Assembly: GCA_030431775.1 (NCBI GenBank) | Contig: JAUIHW010000012.1 | Location: 24,980 to 88,979 of the forward strand | Origin: Gammaproteobacteria bacterium | Lineage (GTDB): Bacteria > Pseudomonadota > Gammaproteobacteria > Pseudomonadales > JAUIET01 | DNA: 64,000 bases | Reading direction: 5' to 3' | Part shown: positions 28,192 to 37,609 of the stretch, in pieces | Numbering within the stretch: position 1 is the first letter of the stretch | How the letters are laid out: each line of letters begins with the position of its first letter | The notes under the pieces: generated by a model | The model's database searches: none | What the model saw: only the letters and a program-made list of their open reading frames with translations | Told to the model about the DNA's origin: nothing | Position numbers and translations under genes: made by a program

Positions 28192-29142
28192 TTGGGAAAT
28201 CCATTGAGTGAACAAACAAAATCAATCGTAAGCCTGCTGGCGCCAAGTCTCAGTCGTGAGCTGATATCAGCGCTGTCGGACGAACTCGCCCGACACGGCC
28301 TAAAGATTCAAACAAAGCGCCGCCTGAGCACCAGTGATGAAGCCGAACCCGGGGAAACCGCCTGTCTTGAGTTCGACGTGGTCGGCAGTATGGATTTGGC
28401 TGAGCTGCGTGAGCGGTTGCGTGTCTGGGCGCGACAACAGTCCGTGGATGCGCTGGCCCGGCCGGCTGTACCGCGCCGGGTAGCGGCCAAACTGGCCTGC
28501 TTTGACATGGACTCGACCCTGATTCAGGGCGAGGTAATTGACGAGCTGGCGCGTATGCAGGGTTTGTATGATCGGGTGGCCGCAGTGACCGAACGGGCCA
28601 TGCGTGGAGAGCTGGATTTCAAAGCCAGCCTGCGTGAACGAGTCGCGTTGCTTGCCGGTCTACCGGATACTCGCCTGCGCGAGATTATTGCCCACTTACC
28701 ACTGAGCCCGGGTGTTGCAAAGCTGTTTACTGGCTTGCGGACAATGGGTTGCCGAACAGCAATATTGTCAGGTGGTTTCACTTTTTTTGCCGAGTATCTG
28801 CAACAGCAGCTGGGTATTGACCACGTTTATGCAAACCGTCTGGAGGTGGTCAATGGTCGACTGACTGGCAATGTACTTGGGGAGATCGTGGATGCGCAAC
28901 GCAAGGAGCAATTACTGCGCGTGTTGGCAGAACAATATGGAGCAGGGCTTGATGAGGTGGTGGCCGTCGGTGACGGCGCTAACGACCTGCTCATGTTGGC
29001 CAGTGCCGGTACCGGCATTGCTTTTCGAGCCAAACCAGTGGTCGAGCAGCGCGCGTCATACGCCTTGTCGGCGGCGAACCTGGATGGAGTCCTCTATTTG
29101 ACCGGGAACACCTACGGTCAACCGGGCTCTGAGAACTCGTAG
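28192..29142 (+). CDS. serB: Phosphoserine phosphatase
   Basis: HAD-family enzyme for the last step of serine synthesis. An N-terminal ACT-like region (about residues 1-95) is followed by the phosphatase domain: nucleophile motif CFDMDSTLIQGE (about 104), motif II LSGGFTFFAEYL, and motif III/IV VGDGANDLLML. Both possible starts are TTG: 28192, or 28204, which has GGGA 8 nt upstream and gives MSEQTKS. The later one (312 residues) may be right. The 3' end overlaps fimX on the other strand by 25 nt. The serB-fimX neighbourhood matches P. aeruginosa. Confidence 0.93.
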   Translation: MGNPLSEQTKSIVSLLAPSLSRELISALSDELARHGLKIQTKRRLSTSDEAEPGETACLEFDVVGSMDLAELRERLRVWARQQSVDALARPAVPRRVAAKLACFDMDSTLIQGEVIDELARMQGLYDRVAAVTERAMRGELDFKASLRERVALLAGLPDTRLREIIAHLPLSPGVAKLFTGLRTMGCRTAILSGGFTFFAEYLQQQLGIDHVYANRLEVVNGRLTGNVLGEIVDAQRKEQLLRVLAEQYGAGLDEVVAVGDGANDLLMLASAGTGIAFRAKPVVEQRASYALSAANLDGVLYLTGNTYGQPGSENS

Positions 29143-31190
29143 TCCATCTGTTCGCCGGGCGCCTGCAGATAATGCCCCTGGATGTAATGCACGTTCATTT
29201 GCCACAGACAGGCCAGAGTGGCGGCATTTTCAACATAGGGCACAATCGACGCCACTTTGTTTTCCTGTAAGCGATTCAGCACGGTTTTCAGGTTTTCGGT
29301 ATTCGTTGGGTCTTTTTGCAGATTCAGCGCGAATGAGGCATCGATGAAGGCATAGTCAGCTTTGTAGTGCTGCAGTACTTTGACGGACTCGGGGTCGCGA
29401 CCGAACTGGTTCAGTCCAAACCTGAATTTCCATTCCGACACCTCCTGCTGAAAGCGCATAGCCTGTTTCAGGTAGTGTGAGATAGTGGACTCACTGAATT
29501 GCAGAATGATGCATTCCGGCGACAATTGTGCAGCTTTCATCGCCACGCCCAGCCAATTGCTGAAGGTGTTATCGATTAGCGCATTTTGCGTAAGATTGAT
29601 TGTCAGCATGGTGCGTTTGCCAGTCTCATGCTGAGCCTTGAGGTTCTTGGTGCCTTCAACCACCAGCCATTTGTCCAGAGAGGTATCCCCGGGTTTTTGA
29701 TTCATGGCTTGAAACAGCGGGTCAACCGCCTGTTCCTGATATTCATCGTCCAGTAGACGCAGCGTAGCCTCGTAGGACTCAGCGGCCTCTCCATGCAGAT
29801 TGATTACAGGCTGAAACATCATGCGCAGCCGGTTGCTGCCGACCAGCTCACGCACATCGTAGCTTTGGGCGGTTTTCGGGCTTGTATTGCCAGGGCGGTG
29901 CAACACCACACCTGCAATACTGCTGTCTTCCGCATACAGCTGGCGGGCCTCCTCCAACGCCATGAATGCCTTGTCCAAAACGTCATTGGAATCGGTAAAT
30001 TCATCATCAGCCAGATTAACCACACCAACGCAGCAGCTGCACTGCGCTGTGTGATCTTCAATATCAATAATGGCTTCTTCCACCTGCTCACACAGTGATC
30101 TTGCCATGCGCATTGCCACGCTTTCTTCAGCGTCGGGCAGCAGTACTGTAAAACTGTCTTCGCCATAGTGGGTTATGTTGGCGGCCTCGTAGTCGCTGGT
30201 GGCACGTTCAACGATAGTGGCAACCGCTTCACGCACAATGCGGCTGCCGGATAGCCCGTGGCGGCGTTTCAGACTGGCAAAATCGCTTATACCAATGTAC
30301 AACAGGCAACCGACTTTCTGTTCGTCAGCGGCATACTCCTGCAGCAGGTCTACCATACTGTAACGGTCCTGCAGCCCGGTGCCTGGGTCTTTTGCAGTGC
30401 TTTTTACGCTGACATCATCCGCTGCAGCTTCCGCATCCAGTTTGCGCAGAATCAGCTGGGTACATTGTTCGTCATCAAATACAGCCGGTGCAAAGCGCAG
30501 GCGGGCCGAAAACTGTTCACCTTCAGGAGGTACAAAACTAACGGTCAGTTCCTGCTCGGACTCTTCGTTGTAATGGCGCAGAAAATTCCGGAAAGACTCC
30601 TGGTCGCATTCCGCAACCAGATCGATCAGGGGAATGGCCAGAAACTCGTCCACATCATTAATGCCAAAGGCATTGGCATAGGCGGCATTAACGTTAACGT
30701 GTATGCCGTCAAGAACATAAGCTACCGCATCTTCCGCGGTGGACATCAATGTTTCGAATCGCCCGTTTACTTCCTGCAGTGAGCGTTCGAGGTCACTGTG
30801 TACGCGCCGAAAGCGGGCGTTCTTGATTTCCCTGTTTGCAACATAGAGCAAGTGCTCCTGGTGAGCAATATCGACAGCATCCTGGGCACCATTTTTCAAG
30901 CCGTTAACGATGTTCTCGTTGCTGGCGTCATCCAATAGCAATACGACGGGTGTACCGGAGTTAGACGACACCACTTCCTGCAATACCGTATGCATTTTCA
31001 GCTCGGCATTACTTTCTTCACACAGAGCCAGATCCCACTGATCATCGTTCAGACACTGGTTCAGATCTTCTATCGAGGTGACACGGTGTGTTTGTGCCGC
31101 CTGCCCGGCATTGCGGAACAGATGGTTGATCTTCTCGGCTCCATCGCGTGACTGGCACGACAGGAGTATCTTGAGTGAACCATTGGTCAT
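29118..31190 (-). CDS. fimX: FimX-like c-di-GMP effector (REC-like, PAS, degenerate GGDEF and EAL)
   Basis: 690 residues, almost the same as P. aeruginosa FimX (691), and next to serB as there. Order: receiver-like domain (1-125), PAS (about 140-260), GGDEF (about 275-430), EAL (about 440-690). Both catalytic motifs are degenerate: YGEDSF replaces GGDEF (about 342), EATL replaces EAL (about 471), and the loop-6 DDFGTG region reads NQFGRD. It is therefore predicted to bind c-di-GMP through the EAL domain rather than make or break it. Known FimX proteins control type IV pilus assembly and twitching at the cell pole. Only one pilus-type ATPase is in the window. Confidence 0.85.
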   Translation of the reverse strand: MTNGSLKILLSCQSRDGAEKINHLFRNAGQAAQTHRVTSIEDLNQCLNDDQWDLALCEESNAELKMHTVLQEVVSSNSGTPVVLLLDDASNENIVNGLKNGAQDAVDIAHQEHLLYVANREIKNARFRRVHSDLERSLQEVNGRFETLMSTAEDAVAYVLDGIHVNVNAAYANAFGINDVDEFLAIPLIDLVAECDQESFRNFLRHYNEESEQELTVSFVPPEGEQFSARLRFAPAVFDDEQCTQLILRKLDAEAAADDVSVKSTAKDPGTGLQDRYSMVDLLQEYAADEQKVGCLLYIGISDFASLKRRHGLSGSRIVREAVATIVERATSDYEAANITHYGEDSFTVLLPDAEESVAMRMARSLCEQVEEAIIDIEDHTAQCSCCVGVVNLADDEFTDSNDVLDKAFMALEEARQLYAEDSSIAGVVLHRPGNTSPKTAQSYDVRELVGSNRLRMMFQPVINLHGEAAESYEATLRLLDDEYQEQAVDPLFQAMNQKPGDTSLDKWLVVEGTKNLKAQHETGKRTMLTINLTQNALIDNTFSNWLGVAMKAAQLSPECIILQFSESTISHYLKQAMRFQQEVSEWKFRFGLNQFGRDPESVKVLQHYKADYAFIDASFALNLQKDPTNTENLKTVLNRLQENKVASIVPYVENAATLACLWQMNVHYIQGHYLQAPGEQMDYEFSEPG

Positions 31191-31245
31191 TTTACTACTG
31201 CTTGCTTCGTTCTTATTGTTCGGATTGCACGCCAGACAAGCTCAT

Positions 31246-33018
31246 TCAGAGATTGCCCCACAACGATTCGAATAAATCTTCGCTGGCGCCTTCAGAATCA
31301 TTAGCTGCATCAAAATTCTCATAGCTGTATTGCGCATAGGCTCGGGTTTTGGCCATTTGCTCATTCAGCTTGACGATACGAATCTCGTCCCTGTCCAGGA
31401 CCTGCAGGGTTTGGCCAGGCTGAATCGACGGGTCTGCAATCAGCAATGATGCGCTTTGTTCGGTTACGCTGACTTCAGGCAGTAACAACACCGGTACGTA
31501 GTCACCGGGCTCTTCTTCGGTAAAAATGGGTCGTGCCACCGACGGCGTGAAGGCCGGGCTCAGCAGCTCAACGCCGAATGTCAGTTCGTTGCGTGACGGG
31601 CGGTGTAGCCAGCGAATGGTGGCAATACTCCAAAGCTCGGTTGTTGAATCCTTGACCCCCACCAAATCACCGGCGTGAATTTTGAACTGGTCGGTTTCCT
31701 GCAAAGTCAGGCTGTAGCCACCCGGGCTGGCATTGTTGACGCCTACCTTGATCGCTGTCGCATCGCCATAGTCCAGAGTTTGCTTGGCTGAGCCATAGTC
31801 GATATCAATAGTCTCCAGGTCACCGTTTTCCGGCTCCAGTTCCATTGCGTCGCGATCAGTCGCGCTGTCGATTGGCCCGCGCAATTTGTCGTAACTGTGA
31901 AACTCCTCAAACGCAGCTTCCCGAGCCAACGCGATGGCTGCGTACTGCTTTAGAGTGTCCAGGTCGGTGTCTCCTGCTGCAAACTGGTGGGCCGCATTCA
32001 GGCCAACGCAGACCTCCAGTTGCTCATCAGACTCAATGCGCATGAAGCTGCGCTTGGTGCATTTACCCCAGGCCAGGATCAGGTGATTCAGCAAATCGGT
32101 ACGCACCGCTTTGCCGTCAATTGTGGCTGTGGAGTCGTCGGTGCTGTCCACGGCCTGGCGAATCGACTGAACCAGCTCGCTGGTGCTCAGCTGAATGTTA
32201 CAGGCGTCCAGGTGCTGCTTGTTTAACAGGTGCGCATACACCGGCCCGCGGTCCACGGCATTGTTTACCACAAACAGGCCAGGAATTTCACCGGCCTTGT
32301 ATTCATTGACTTTGACCAAGGGTAGCCAGCCCGGCAACAGATCAACAACAGCGAGTAAGTCGTCCTGGCGCAGTTGGTTGGCTTTAATCGAGCCTTGTAA
32401 CAAGCACAATGCATAGTGGTCGTACACCGAAGCAATGGCCTGATCTTTGTGAACTTCCAGACGCTGGATGTCGAGTTCCTTGGCGATCGCATACAGGTGG
32501 TGTAATTTCACCCAGAGGGTTCGTGGCGACGGCGCATACAACTGATAGCTCAGTAACAGAGCGGCATTCAGCTCGGCCATCGCATTGAAGATGGCTTTGG
32601 CGGTCAGGCTCTTGTTGGGCCGGCGTAGCAGGCCACTTTTGGCATGTGCTAACTCCACTGCTGCAATCGTATAGTTATTTGCCATGCTCATGTGCAGGGC
32701 ATGGGTCAGGTCCACAACCTGCTGCGCTTTCTTTGGCAGCAATGCCTGTTTGTGCTGATAGTGTTTGGACAGCGACTGAATATTTTTCTGCAGCAGTGGC
32801 TTGATCAGCTCGAGAACCTGCATCCGGTTGTCCGCCGGAGTCTGCAGTTTCAGCAATTCCTCAACCATTTCATACAGTTGCTTGGTTGTTTCACCGATAT
32901 TGGCAGAAGGCAGGCCGGCCAGCCATTGCTCCACTCCTGCTTTGTCAGCCTTGCAAATCGACAGGGAAGTGAGATTCTGATCACGCACACCAAGGCGGCG
33001 TAACAAGGATTGAGTCAT
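31246..33018 (-). CDS. Conserved protein upstream of fimX with PilZ-like C-terminal domain
   Basis: 590 residues, mostly helical in the first 400, with no signal peptide or membrane helices. The C-terminal part resembles a PilZ barrel: NNASPGG (about residue 426) fits the (D/N)xSxxG signature, and FGVELLSP matches the closing strand. The RxxxR arm that grips c-di-GMP in true PilZ receptors is not visible, so ligand binding is uncertain. The gene ends 55 nt before fimX in the same direction, suggesting a shared transcript and pathway. ATG 33018 has GAGG 8 nt upstream. The family name is not certain to me. Confidence 0.65.
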   Translation of the reverse strand: MTQSLLRRLGVRDQNLTSLSICKADKAGVEQWLAGLPSANIGETTKQLYEMVEELLKLQTPADNRMQVLELIKPLLQKNIQSLSKHYQHKQALLPKKAQQVVDLTHALHMSMANNYTIAAVELAHAKSGLLRRPNKSLTAKAIFNAMAELNAALLLSYQLYAPSPRTLWVKLHHLYAIAKELDIQRLEVHKDQAIASVYDHYALCLLQGSIKANQLRQDDLLAVVDLLPGWLPLVKVNEYKAGEIPGLFVVNNAVDRGPVYAHLLNKQHLDACNIQLSTSELVQSIRQAVDSTDDSTATIDGKAVRTDLLNHLILAWGKCTKRSFMRIESDEQLEVCVGLNAAHQFAAGDTDLDTLKQYAAIALAREAAFEEFHSYDKLRGPIDSATDRDAMELEPENGDLETIDIDYGSAKQTLDYGDATAIKVGVNNASPGGYSLTLQETDQFKIHAGDLVGVKDSTTELWSIATIRWLHRPSRNELTFGVELLSPAFTPSVARPIFTEEEPGDYVPVLLLPEVSVTEQSASLLIADPSIQPGQTLQVLDRDEIRIVKLNEQMAKTRAYAQYSYENFDAANDSEGASEDLFESLWGNL

Positions 33019-33233
33019 GGCTTTGCCTCATGCTTTAAATGCTATTGTTCAACGGCCCGGGTCACCCAACGAGGGAACCCTGCCTATTAGGCCGATAGAA
33101 AAAGTATAGAAGATGGCTGATATTTCGCCGCCTGAAAGCCAAGAAATTTTGCATCTGTAAGGCTTAATGACAAATCGTCGGTAATTGATTGACACACTTT
33201 TGGTGCTGGTCTACCACTCGACGCGCTGAAATC

Positions 33234-33449
33234 GCTTCGGCTGGCATTTGGTAGGAGGGCCACCGCGCCCTGGCCAACGATCACATCGCGCAGTTGTGAG
33301 CGGAGTGGAGTCGGAAAAAGCGCGAGGACTGTCTGAGTCCCGCAGCGCCGCAGGCGCGGAGGTCGAGTTTCGCAGCGCCCGACGGAGCGCAGCGAACCGC
33401 GATGGTTGGCCAGGGCGCGGTGGCCCTCCTACCAAATGCCAGCCGAAGC
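33234..33449. repeat. REPIN/MITE-like element: perfect 45-bp inverted repeat with 126-bp spacer
   Basis: Arms at 33234-33278 and 33405-33449 are exact reverse complements over 45 bp. Each arm contains GTAGGAGGGCCACC followed by a GGCCA/TGGCC stem, the layout of Pseudomonas REP sequences (GTAG head plus GC hairpin). The spacer holds smaller hairpins, for example GCGCC-GCA-GGCGC and GGACT-GTCTG-AGTCC, and repeated GCAGCGCC. It lies between the fimX-partner gene and efp, and ends 12 nt before the efp -35 box. No transposase is linked. The remaining part of this 508-bp gap (33019-33233) shows no gene. Confidence 0.85.
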
Positions 33450-33460
33450 AAGCCTGCGAC

Positions 33461-33488
33461 TTGTCACTGGCGTTCAAGCGGGTATGAT
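33461..33488 (+). promoter_or_regulatory. efp: Sigma70 promoter candidate for efp
   Basis: TTGTCA (33461-33466), a 16-nt spacer, then TATGAT (33483-33488). Transcription would begin near 33495. This excludes the in-frame ATG at 33488 and fixes efp at ATG 33527. Confidence 0.6.
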
Positions 33489-33526
33489 TGCGGGTTTTTC
33501 CTACACGGTACGAGAACGGCAACAGC

Positions 33527-34099
33527 ATGGCGACCTATTCCACCAATGAATTCAAAAGCGGCCTGAAAGTAATTCTGGAAGGAGACCCCTGCTCTATTGT
33601 GGAGAATGAATTTGTAAAACCCGGTAAGGGCCAGGCATTTAACCGGGTTAAACTGAAAAACCTGATTTCCGGGCGGCAGTGGGAGCGCACCTTTAAGTCG
33701 GGTGACTCGCTGGAAGCAGCCGATGTGGTCGAGAAGGACATGGAGTACCTGTATAACGACGGCGAGTACTGGCATTTTATGGACCCGAACAGTTACGAGC
33801 AGGTACAGGCTGATAAAAATGCCGTTGGGGACGCGGCGTTATGGTTCAAAGAGCAGGACGTTTGCTTGGTTACCCTCTGGAATGACGCACCGATTGCGAT
33901 TACCTCGCCCAATTTTGTAGAACTCGAAATAGTGGAAACCGACCCTGGCCTGAAAGGCGATACCGCACAGGGCGGCACCAAGCCGGCCACTCTGGTCACC
34001 GGCGCCGTGGTCAAGGTGCCGCTGTTTATCGACGTTGGCGAGGTTGTTCGCGTTGATACACGCACCGGGGAATATCAGAACCGTGTGAAAACCAGTTAA
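33527..34099 (+). CDS. efp: Translation elongation factor P
   Basis: EF-P relieves ribosomes stalled at proline stretches. 190 residues with the three beta-barrel domains of the family. The modification loop reads [11 protein letters not shown]; its lysine in PGKGQ matches Lys34 of E. coli, the site of beta-lysylation by EpmA. The C-terminal [25 protein letters not shown] is standard. The modifying enzyme epmA follows after 8 nt, so this strain uses the lysine rather than the arginine-rhamnose pathway (EpmB is not in the window). Confidence 0.97.
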   Translation: MATYSTNEFKSGLKVILEGDPCSIVENEFVKPGKGQAFNRVKLKNLISGRQWERTFKSGDSLEAADVVEKDMEYLYNDGEYWHFMDPNSYEQVQADKNAVGDAALWFKEQDVCLVTLWNDAPIAITSPNFVELEIVETDPGLKGDTAQGGTKPATLVTGAVVKVPLFIDVGEVVRVDTRTGEYQNRVKTS

Positions 34100-34107
34100 G
34101 CCTGGAT

Positions 34108-35061
34108 ATGGCCTGGCAAGCGCGGGCCTTGGCCGGGCAGCTGCAGGCCTGGGCCGATTTCAAACAAACCATAAGAGCCTTTTTTGCTGAGCGTGGTGTG
34201 CTGGAAGTGGACACACCATTGTTGGCTGCCTACTGCGTCAGCGACCCGCATCTTGATGCGATTGCAGCGGCCGGGGGAGCGGCCTGGCTGCAAACCTCTC
34301 CGGAAAGCGCCATGAAACGCCTGCTGGCTAGCCGGTCTGGCGACATCTACCAGATTTGCAAGGCGTTTCGCGCTGATGAGTGCGGTCGCCTGCACAATCA
34401 GGAGTTTACTCTGCTTGAGTGGTATCGCTGCGCGTTCGATCTGTCAGCGCTGATGGCGGAAACCGCCGAGTTACTCGGCCGGATTCTGCCAGACGGCCCG
34501 CTTGTCCGCTACAGTTACGCTGATCTGTTTCTGGCTGAGCTCGCAGTCGACCCGCATGTGGCGGACCTGGCGGAATTGCAGGACCTGGCCCGCTCTGCAG
34601 CTGGCCTTGGCGTTACCAATGGTCTGGAACGTGATGAGCTGCTGGATTGTCTGTTCAGCCATTGCATCCAGCCTGGGCTGACAGAACTCAGTTTTGTGTT
34701 CGACTATCCGGCGTCGCAAGCAGCGTTGGCACAAACCACGCGAGATGACAATGGCCGCGAAATAGCCAGTCGTTTCGAGTGCTTCTATGCCGGCGTGGAG
34801 CTGGCCAATGCTTATCACGAGCTGCTGGATGCTGATCAGTATCAGCGCCGTCATGCAGCCGACAATCGGCGCCGTCGGCAGCTGGGCAAGCCACAGATAG
34901 AGCTGGACCAGCAATTGCTGGCCGCCATGCAGCACGGGCTGCCGGATTGTTCGGGGATAGCCATGGGGCTTGAACGGGTATTTATGGTGGCCAGAGGCGT
35001 TAACCGGATCGAAGATATTGTGAACAGTGGTTTAGGTGCTGGGCCGGTGGTCGGTTCGTGA
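34108..35061 (+). CDS. epmA: EF-P lysine (beta-lysyl) transferase EpmA
   Basis: Truncated class II lysyl-tRNA-synthetase paralogue (GenX/PoxA) that activates beta-lysine and attaches it to EF-P. 317 residues, only the catalytic domain without a tRNA-binding domain. Motif 2 is ICKAFRADECGRLHNQEFTLLEWYR; motif 3 is GIAMGLERVFMVA near the C-terminus. ATG 34108 is 8 nt after efp, giving an efp-epmA operon. Its 3' end overlaps psd on the opposite strand by 30 nt. Confidence 0.95.
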   Translation: MAWQARALAGQLQAWADFKQTIRAFFAERGVLEVDTPLLAAYCVSDPHLDAIAAAGGAAWLQTSPESAMKRLLASRSGDIYQICKAFRADECGRLHNQEFTLLEWYRCAFDLSALMAETAELLGRILPDGPLVRYSYADLFLAELAVDPHVADLAELQDLARSAAGLGVTNGLERDELLDCLFSHCIQPGLTELSFVFDYPASQAALAQTTRDDNGREIASRFECFYAGVELANAYHELLDADQYQRRHAADNRRRRQLGKPQIELDQQLLAAMQHGLPDCSGIAMGLERVFMVARGVNRIEDIVNSGLGAGPVVGS

Positions 35062-35886
35062 CGCGATGGCCTGACCCATTTGGACTGCGCTGCCGGCCTG
35101 CAGTCGGTTGCTCCAGGTCACCCGATCACGCTCGAACAGAATAATCGCGGTGGAGCCCAGATAAAAACGCCCGAGCTCGTCACCGGCGTCGAAATGACGG
35201 TTTTCTTCGCTGTGGTCCGTTGTTGTCACTGGCCAGGAGCCCGCGCTGGACTGCCAGACGGTTTCAATTCCGGCAACAATCATCGCACCGACCAGCACCA
35301 CCACCATCGGGCCCAGGACGGTTTCAAACTCGCAGACCAGACGCTCATTGCGCGCGAAAAGCCCTGGAACCCTGGCGGCCGTCGTGTCATTTACTGAAAA
35401 CAGCGCTCCAGGTATGTAGCGGCTCGATAGCAGTTTTCCAGCGGCGGGCATATGCACCCGGTGATAGTCTTTGGGCGACAGATACACGGTGGCGAATTTG
35501 CCGTTCTCAAAGGCGCTGGCGAGTTGCTGGTCGCCAAGCAGTTCTTCCACCGTAAATTGCTGGCCCTTGGCCTGGAAAATGCGCCCACTCTGGCAATCAC
35601 CCAATTGGCTGATGGCGCCGTCGGCTGGCGACAGAATGAATTCTTCTGAATCGTCCAGCGGGCGGCTGCCGGGTTTGAGCGGGCGGGTGAAAAAATCGTT
35701 GAAATGGCGGTAGTCTTCGGGCTCGCTGTACACCGCCTCGTCCATGTTCACCCGGTATTGGCGGATGAACAGTCGGATTAAACTGTTTTTCAGCCAGGCT
35801 GTCTCACTGCGCGCCAGCCGTGCGGTCAAACGCGACAAGAAATGTTGCGGTAGCCAGTATTGCAATTGAACAAACAGCCAGCTCAT
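35032..35886 (-). CDS. psd: Phosphatidylserine decarboxylase proenzyme
   Basis: Membrane enzyme that makes phosphatidylethanolamine from phosphatidylserine. It cleaves itself at an LGST motif (here in GRFYLGSTAIILFE) to create a pyruvoyl group on the Ser. Other family marks are RHFNDFFTRPLKPGSRP, SPADG, and LSPKDYHRVHMPAAG with the catalytic His. 284 residues from ATG 35886; the frame extends upstream to 35967 without family similarity. Its 3' end overlaps epmA antisense. It is followed on the same strand by no other gene. Confidence 0.96.
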   Translation of the reverse strand: MSWLFVQLQYWLPQHFLSRLTARLARSETAWLKNSLIRLFIRQYRVNMDEAVYSEPEDYRHFNDFFTRPLKPGSRPLDDSEEFILSPADGAISQLGDCQSGRIFQAKGQQFTVEELLGDQQLASAFENGKFATVYLSPKDYHRVHMPAAGKLLSSRYIPGALFSVNDTTAARVPGLFARNERLVCEFETVLGPMVVVLVGAMIVAGIETVWQSSAGSWPVTTTDHSEENRHFDAGDELGRFYLGSTAIILFERDRVTWSNRLQAGSAVQMGQAIASRTDHRPST

Positions 35887-36027
35887 TCGGTTTCCTGTGG
35901 TTTCTAAAACCGCACAGTGTAGCGCGTTTAGGAAGCCTGCTGCTCTCCATGATTTGTTTATGCCCATGAAACACCCTCTGTTGAGGGCCGGTTTGGCTTC
36001 CAGTTGGGTGCAAGAGACATGCGTCAG

Positions 36028-36984
36028 TTAGTGTGAGCACGCCTTGATGATGCGTTGGCAACTGTCCCAGCGGGTGGCCAGCCGTTCGCTCTGGCGACAC
36101 GCTTCTCTGAGCGCGCAGCCTGGTTCTTTCGAGTGGCTGCAATTGCGAAACCGGCATTGCTCGGCCAGTTCAGCCAGCTCCGGAAAGCCGTTGATGACCT
36201 GATCGGGCCCAATGTGCCAGAGTTGGAATTCGCGCACTCCGGGCGAGTCAATTAACCAGGCTCCATCCGCTAAGGCGTACAACTGTGCGGTGGATGTGGT
36301 ATGGGTGCCCTTGCTGGCTGACGCATTGTGCTCAGCGGAAACAGACAAGTCTCCGACCGCAGCGACGCTTGCCTCAAGCAGACTGTTGATCAACGAGGAT
36401 TTGCCAACGCCGGACTGACCTACCAGTACATTGGTGTTGTGCTGCAGTGCCTGGCGGACTTCCGTCAATCCGCTTCCGGTATGGCTGGAGCAGCGCAATA
36501 CCGGCACACCCAATTGTTCGTATTGGGCCAAAAGGGCGACAAACTCCGGTTCACGGCTGTCAACCAGGTCGCTTTTGTTCGCAATCAACAAAGCTTGCAT
36601 ATTGCTTGCGGCAATGGCCACCAGATAGCGGTCAATCAGGTTTGCAAAGGCCAGCGGTTCGGGAGCGATCACGACGGCAACCTGATCCACGTTAGCAGCC
36701 ACTGCTTTGAGTTTGCCGTAACTGTCCGGGCGCAGCAGCTCTGTGAGACGCGAGTCACGGGCGATAATCACTCCGTCCTCATCCAGCCGTACCTGGTCAC
36801 CCGCAACCAGGCTGGGAGTATTCGCACGAATCGGGCAGCGTTGTAAACGCACCTCGTCTTCCGTCAGAACGACATCTGCACTGCGCCCATAAAACGCCAG
36901 TACCCTGGCTTCTCGGCCTTCCACCTGTTGTTGCTGCCGGCGGATTCGCTGACGTTGCTGTCGGGTTAGTTGTTGCCGTGCCAA
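36028..36984 (-). CDS. rsgA: Ribosome small subunit-dependent GTPase RsgA
   Basis: Circularly permuted GTPase that helps mature and check the 30S subunit. 318 residues. An N-terminal OB fold is followed by G4 NKSD, G1 [10 protein letters not shown] (about 190) and G3 DSPG, in the permuted order G4-G1-G3. The C-terminal zinc knuckle is [14 protein letters not shown]. The start is TTG at 36984 ([14 protein letters not shown]), which aligns with the basic N-terminus of Pseudomonas RsgA. It diverges from orn across 56 bp, as in many relatives. psd lies downstream on the same strand. Confidence 0.95.
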   Translation of the reverse strand: MARQQLTRQQRQRIRRQQQQVEGREARVLAFYGRSADVVLTEDEVRLQRCPIRANTPSLVAGDQVRLDEDGVIIARDSRLTELLRPDSYGKLKAVAANVDQVAVVIAPEPLAFANLIDRYLVAIAASNMQALLIANKSDLVDSREPEFVALLAQYEQLGVPVLRCSSHTGSGLTEVRQALQHNTNVLVGQSGVGKSSLINSLLEASVAAVGDLSVSAEHNASASKGTHTTSTAQLYALADGAWLIDSPGVREFQLWHIGPDQVINGFPELAELAEQCRFRNCSHSKEPGCALREACRQSERLATRWDSCQRIIKACSH

Positions 36985-37000
36985 TGCCTTGTGTGGCCTT

Positions 37001-37009
37001 TGTTACAAT
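37001..37009 (+). promoter_or_regulatory. orn: Candidate extended -10 promoter for orn
   Basis: TG-T-TACAAT lies 32 nt before the orn ATG in the 56-bp divergent gap with rsgA. No good -35 box is visible. Confidence 0.4.
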
Positions 37010-37040
37010 GCGCGCATCCTACCACAGGGCCCAGCCAGTC

Positions 37041-37592
37041 ATGACCACAGACAGTAACCTCGATCGCCTGATATGGATCGACCTCGAAATGACCGGTTTG
37101 GAACCGGAACGCGATGTCATCATCGAGATCGCCACCATCGTGACCAACGCTCAACTGGAGACACTGGCGGAAGGGCCGGTGATTGCTATTCACCAGCCCG
37201 ATGAGATCATGGACAATATGGACGCCTGGAACACCCGTCAGCACGGCTTGTCCGGGCTTACCGAACGGGTGCGCGCCAGCAAAGTTAGCGTTGCCGAAGC
37301 CGAACAGAGCACACTGGCCTTTCTGGAACAGCACGTCGCCAGAAATCAGTCACCAATGTGTGGTAACACCATCTGCCAGGATCGCCGTTTTATGGCGCGC
37401 TACATGCCTGCTCTGGAAGCCTTCTTCCACTATCGCAACCTGGATGTCAGCACTCTGAAGGAGCTGGCCAAACGTTGGAAGCCAGACATACTCCCGGGCT
37501 TCAGCAAGGCCGGTTCACACCTGGCGATGGACGATATTCGTGAATCCATCGCCGAGATGCAATACTACCGCGAGCATTTTATAGCTGAGTAA
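37041..37592 (+). CDS. orn: Oligoribonuclease
   Basis: DEDDh 3'-5' exonuclease that degrades 2- to 5-nt RNAs, including pGpG from c-di-GMP breakdown. 183 residues. Metal ligands: IDLEMTGL near the N-terminus, NTICQDRRF, and [11 protein letters not shown] near the end. ATG 37041 starts the conserved [20 protein letters not shown]. Upstream in-frame ATGs at 36978 and later lie inside the divergent rsgA. It converges with the TonB receptor gene after a 17-nt gap. Confidence 0.96.
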   Translation: MTTDSNLDRLIWIDLEMTGLEPERDVIIEIATIVTNAQLETLAEGPVIAIHQPDEIMDNMDAWNTRQHGLSGLTERVRASKVSVAEAEQSTLAFLEQHVARNQSPMCGNTICQDRRFMARYMPALEAFFHYRNLDVSTLKELAKRWKPDILPGFSKAGSHLAMDDIRESIAEMQYYREHFIAE

Positions 37593-37609
37593 ACGGCCGT
37601 CCGGTGTGA

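Noticed and set aside
33016..33110. Possible c-di-GMP (GEMM) riboswitch before the fimX-partner gene, suggested by GCAAAGCC
   Set aside because: Only that short piece fits; the conserved CACGCACAGGGCAAACC core and the paired stems are not found.
33211..33528. Open frames on both strands across the 45-bp inverted repeat
   Set aside because: They mirror each other because of the palindrome; translation is low-complexity and not protein-like.
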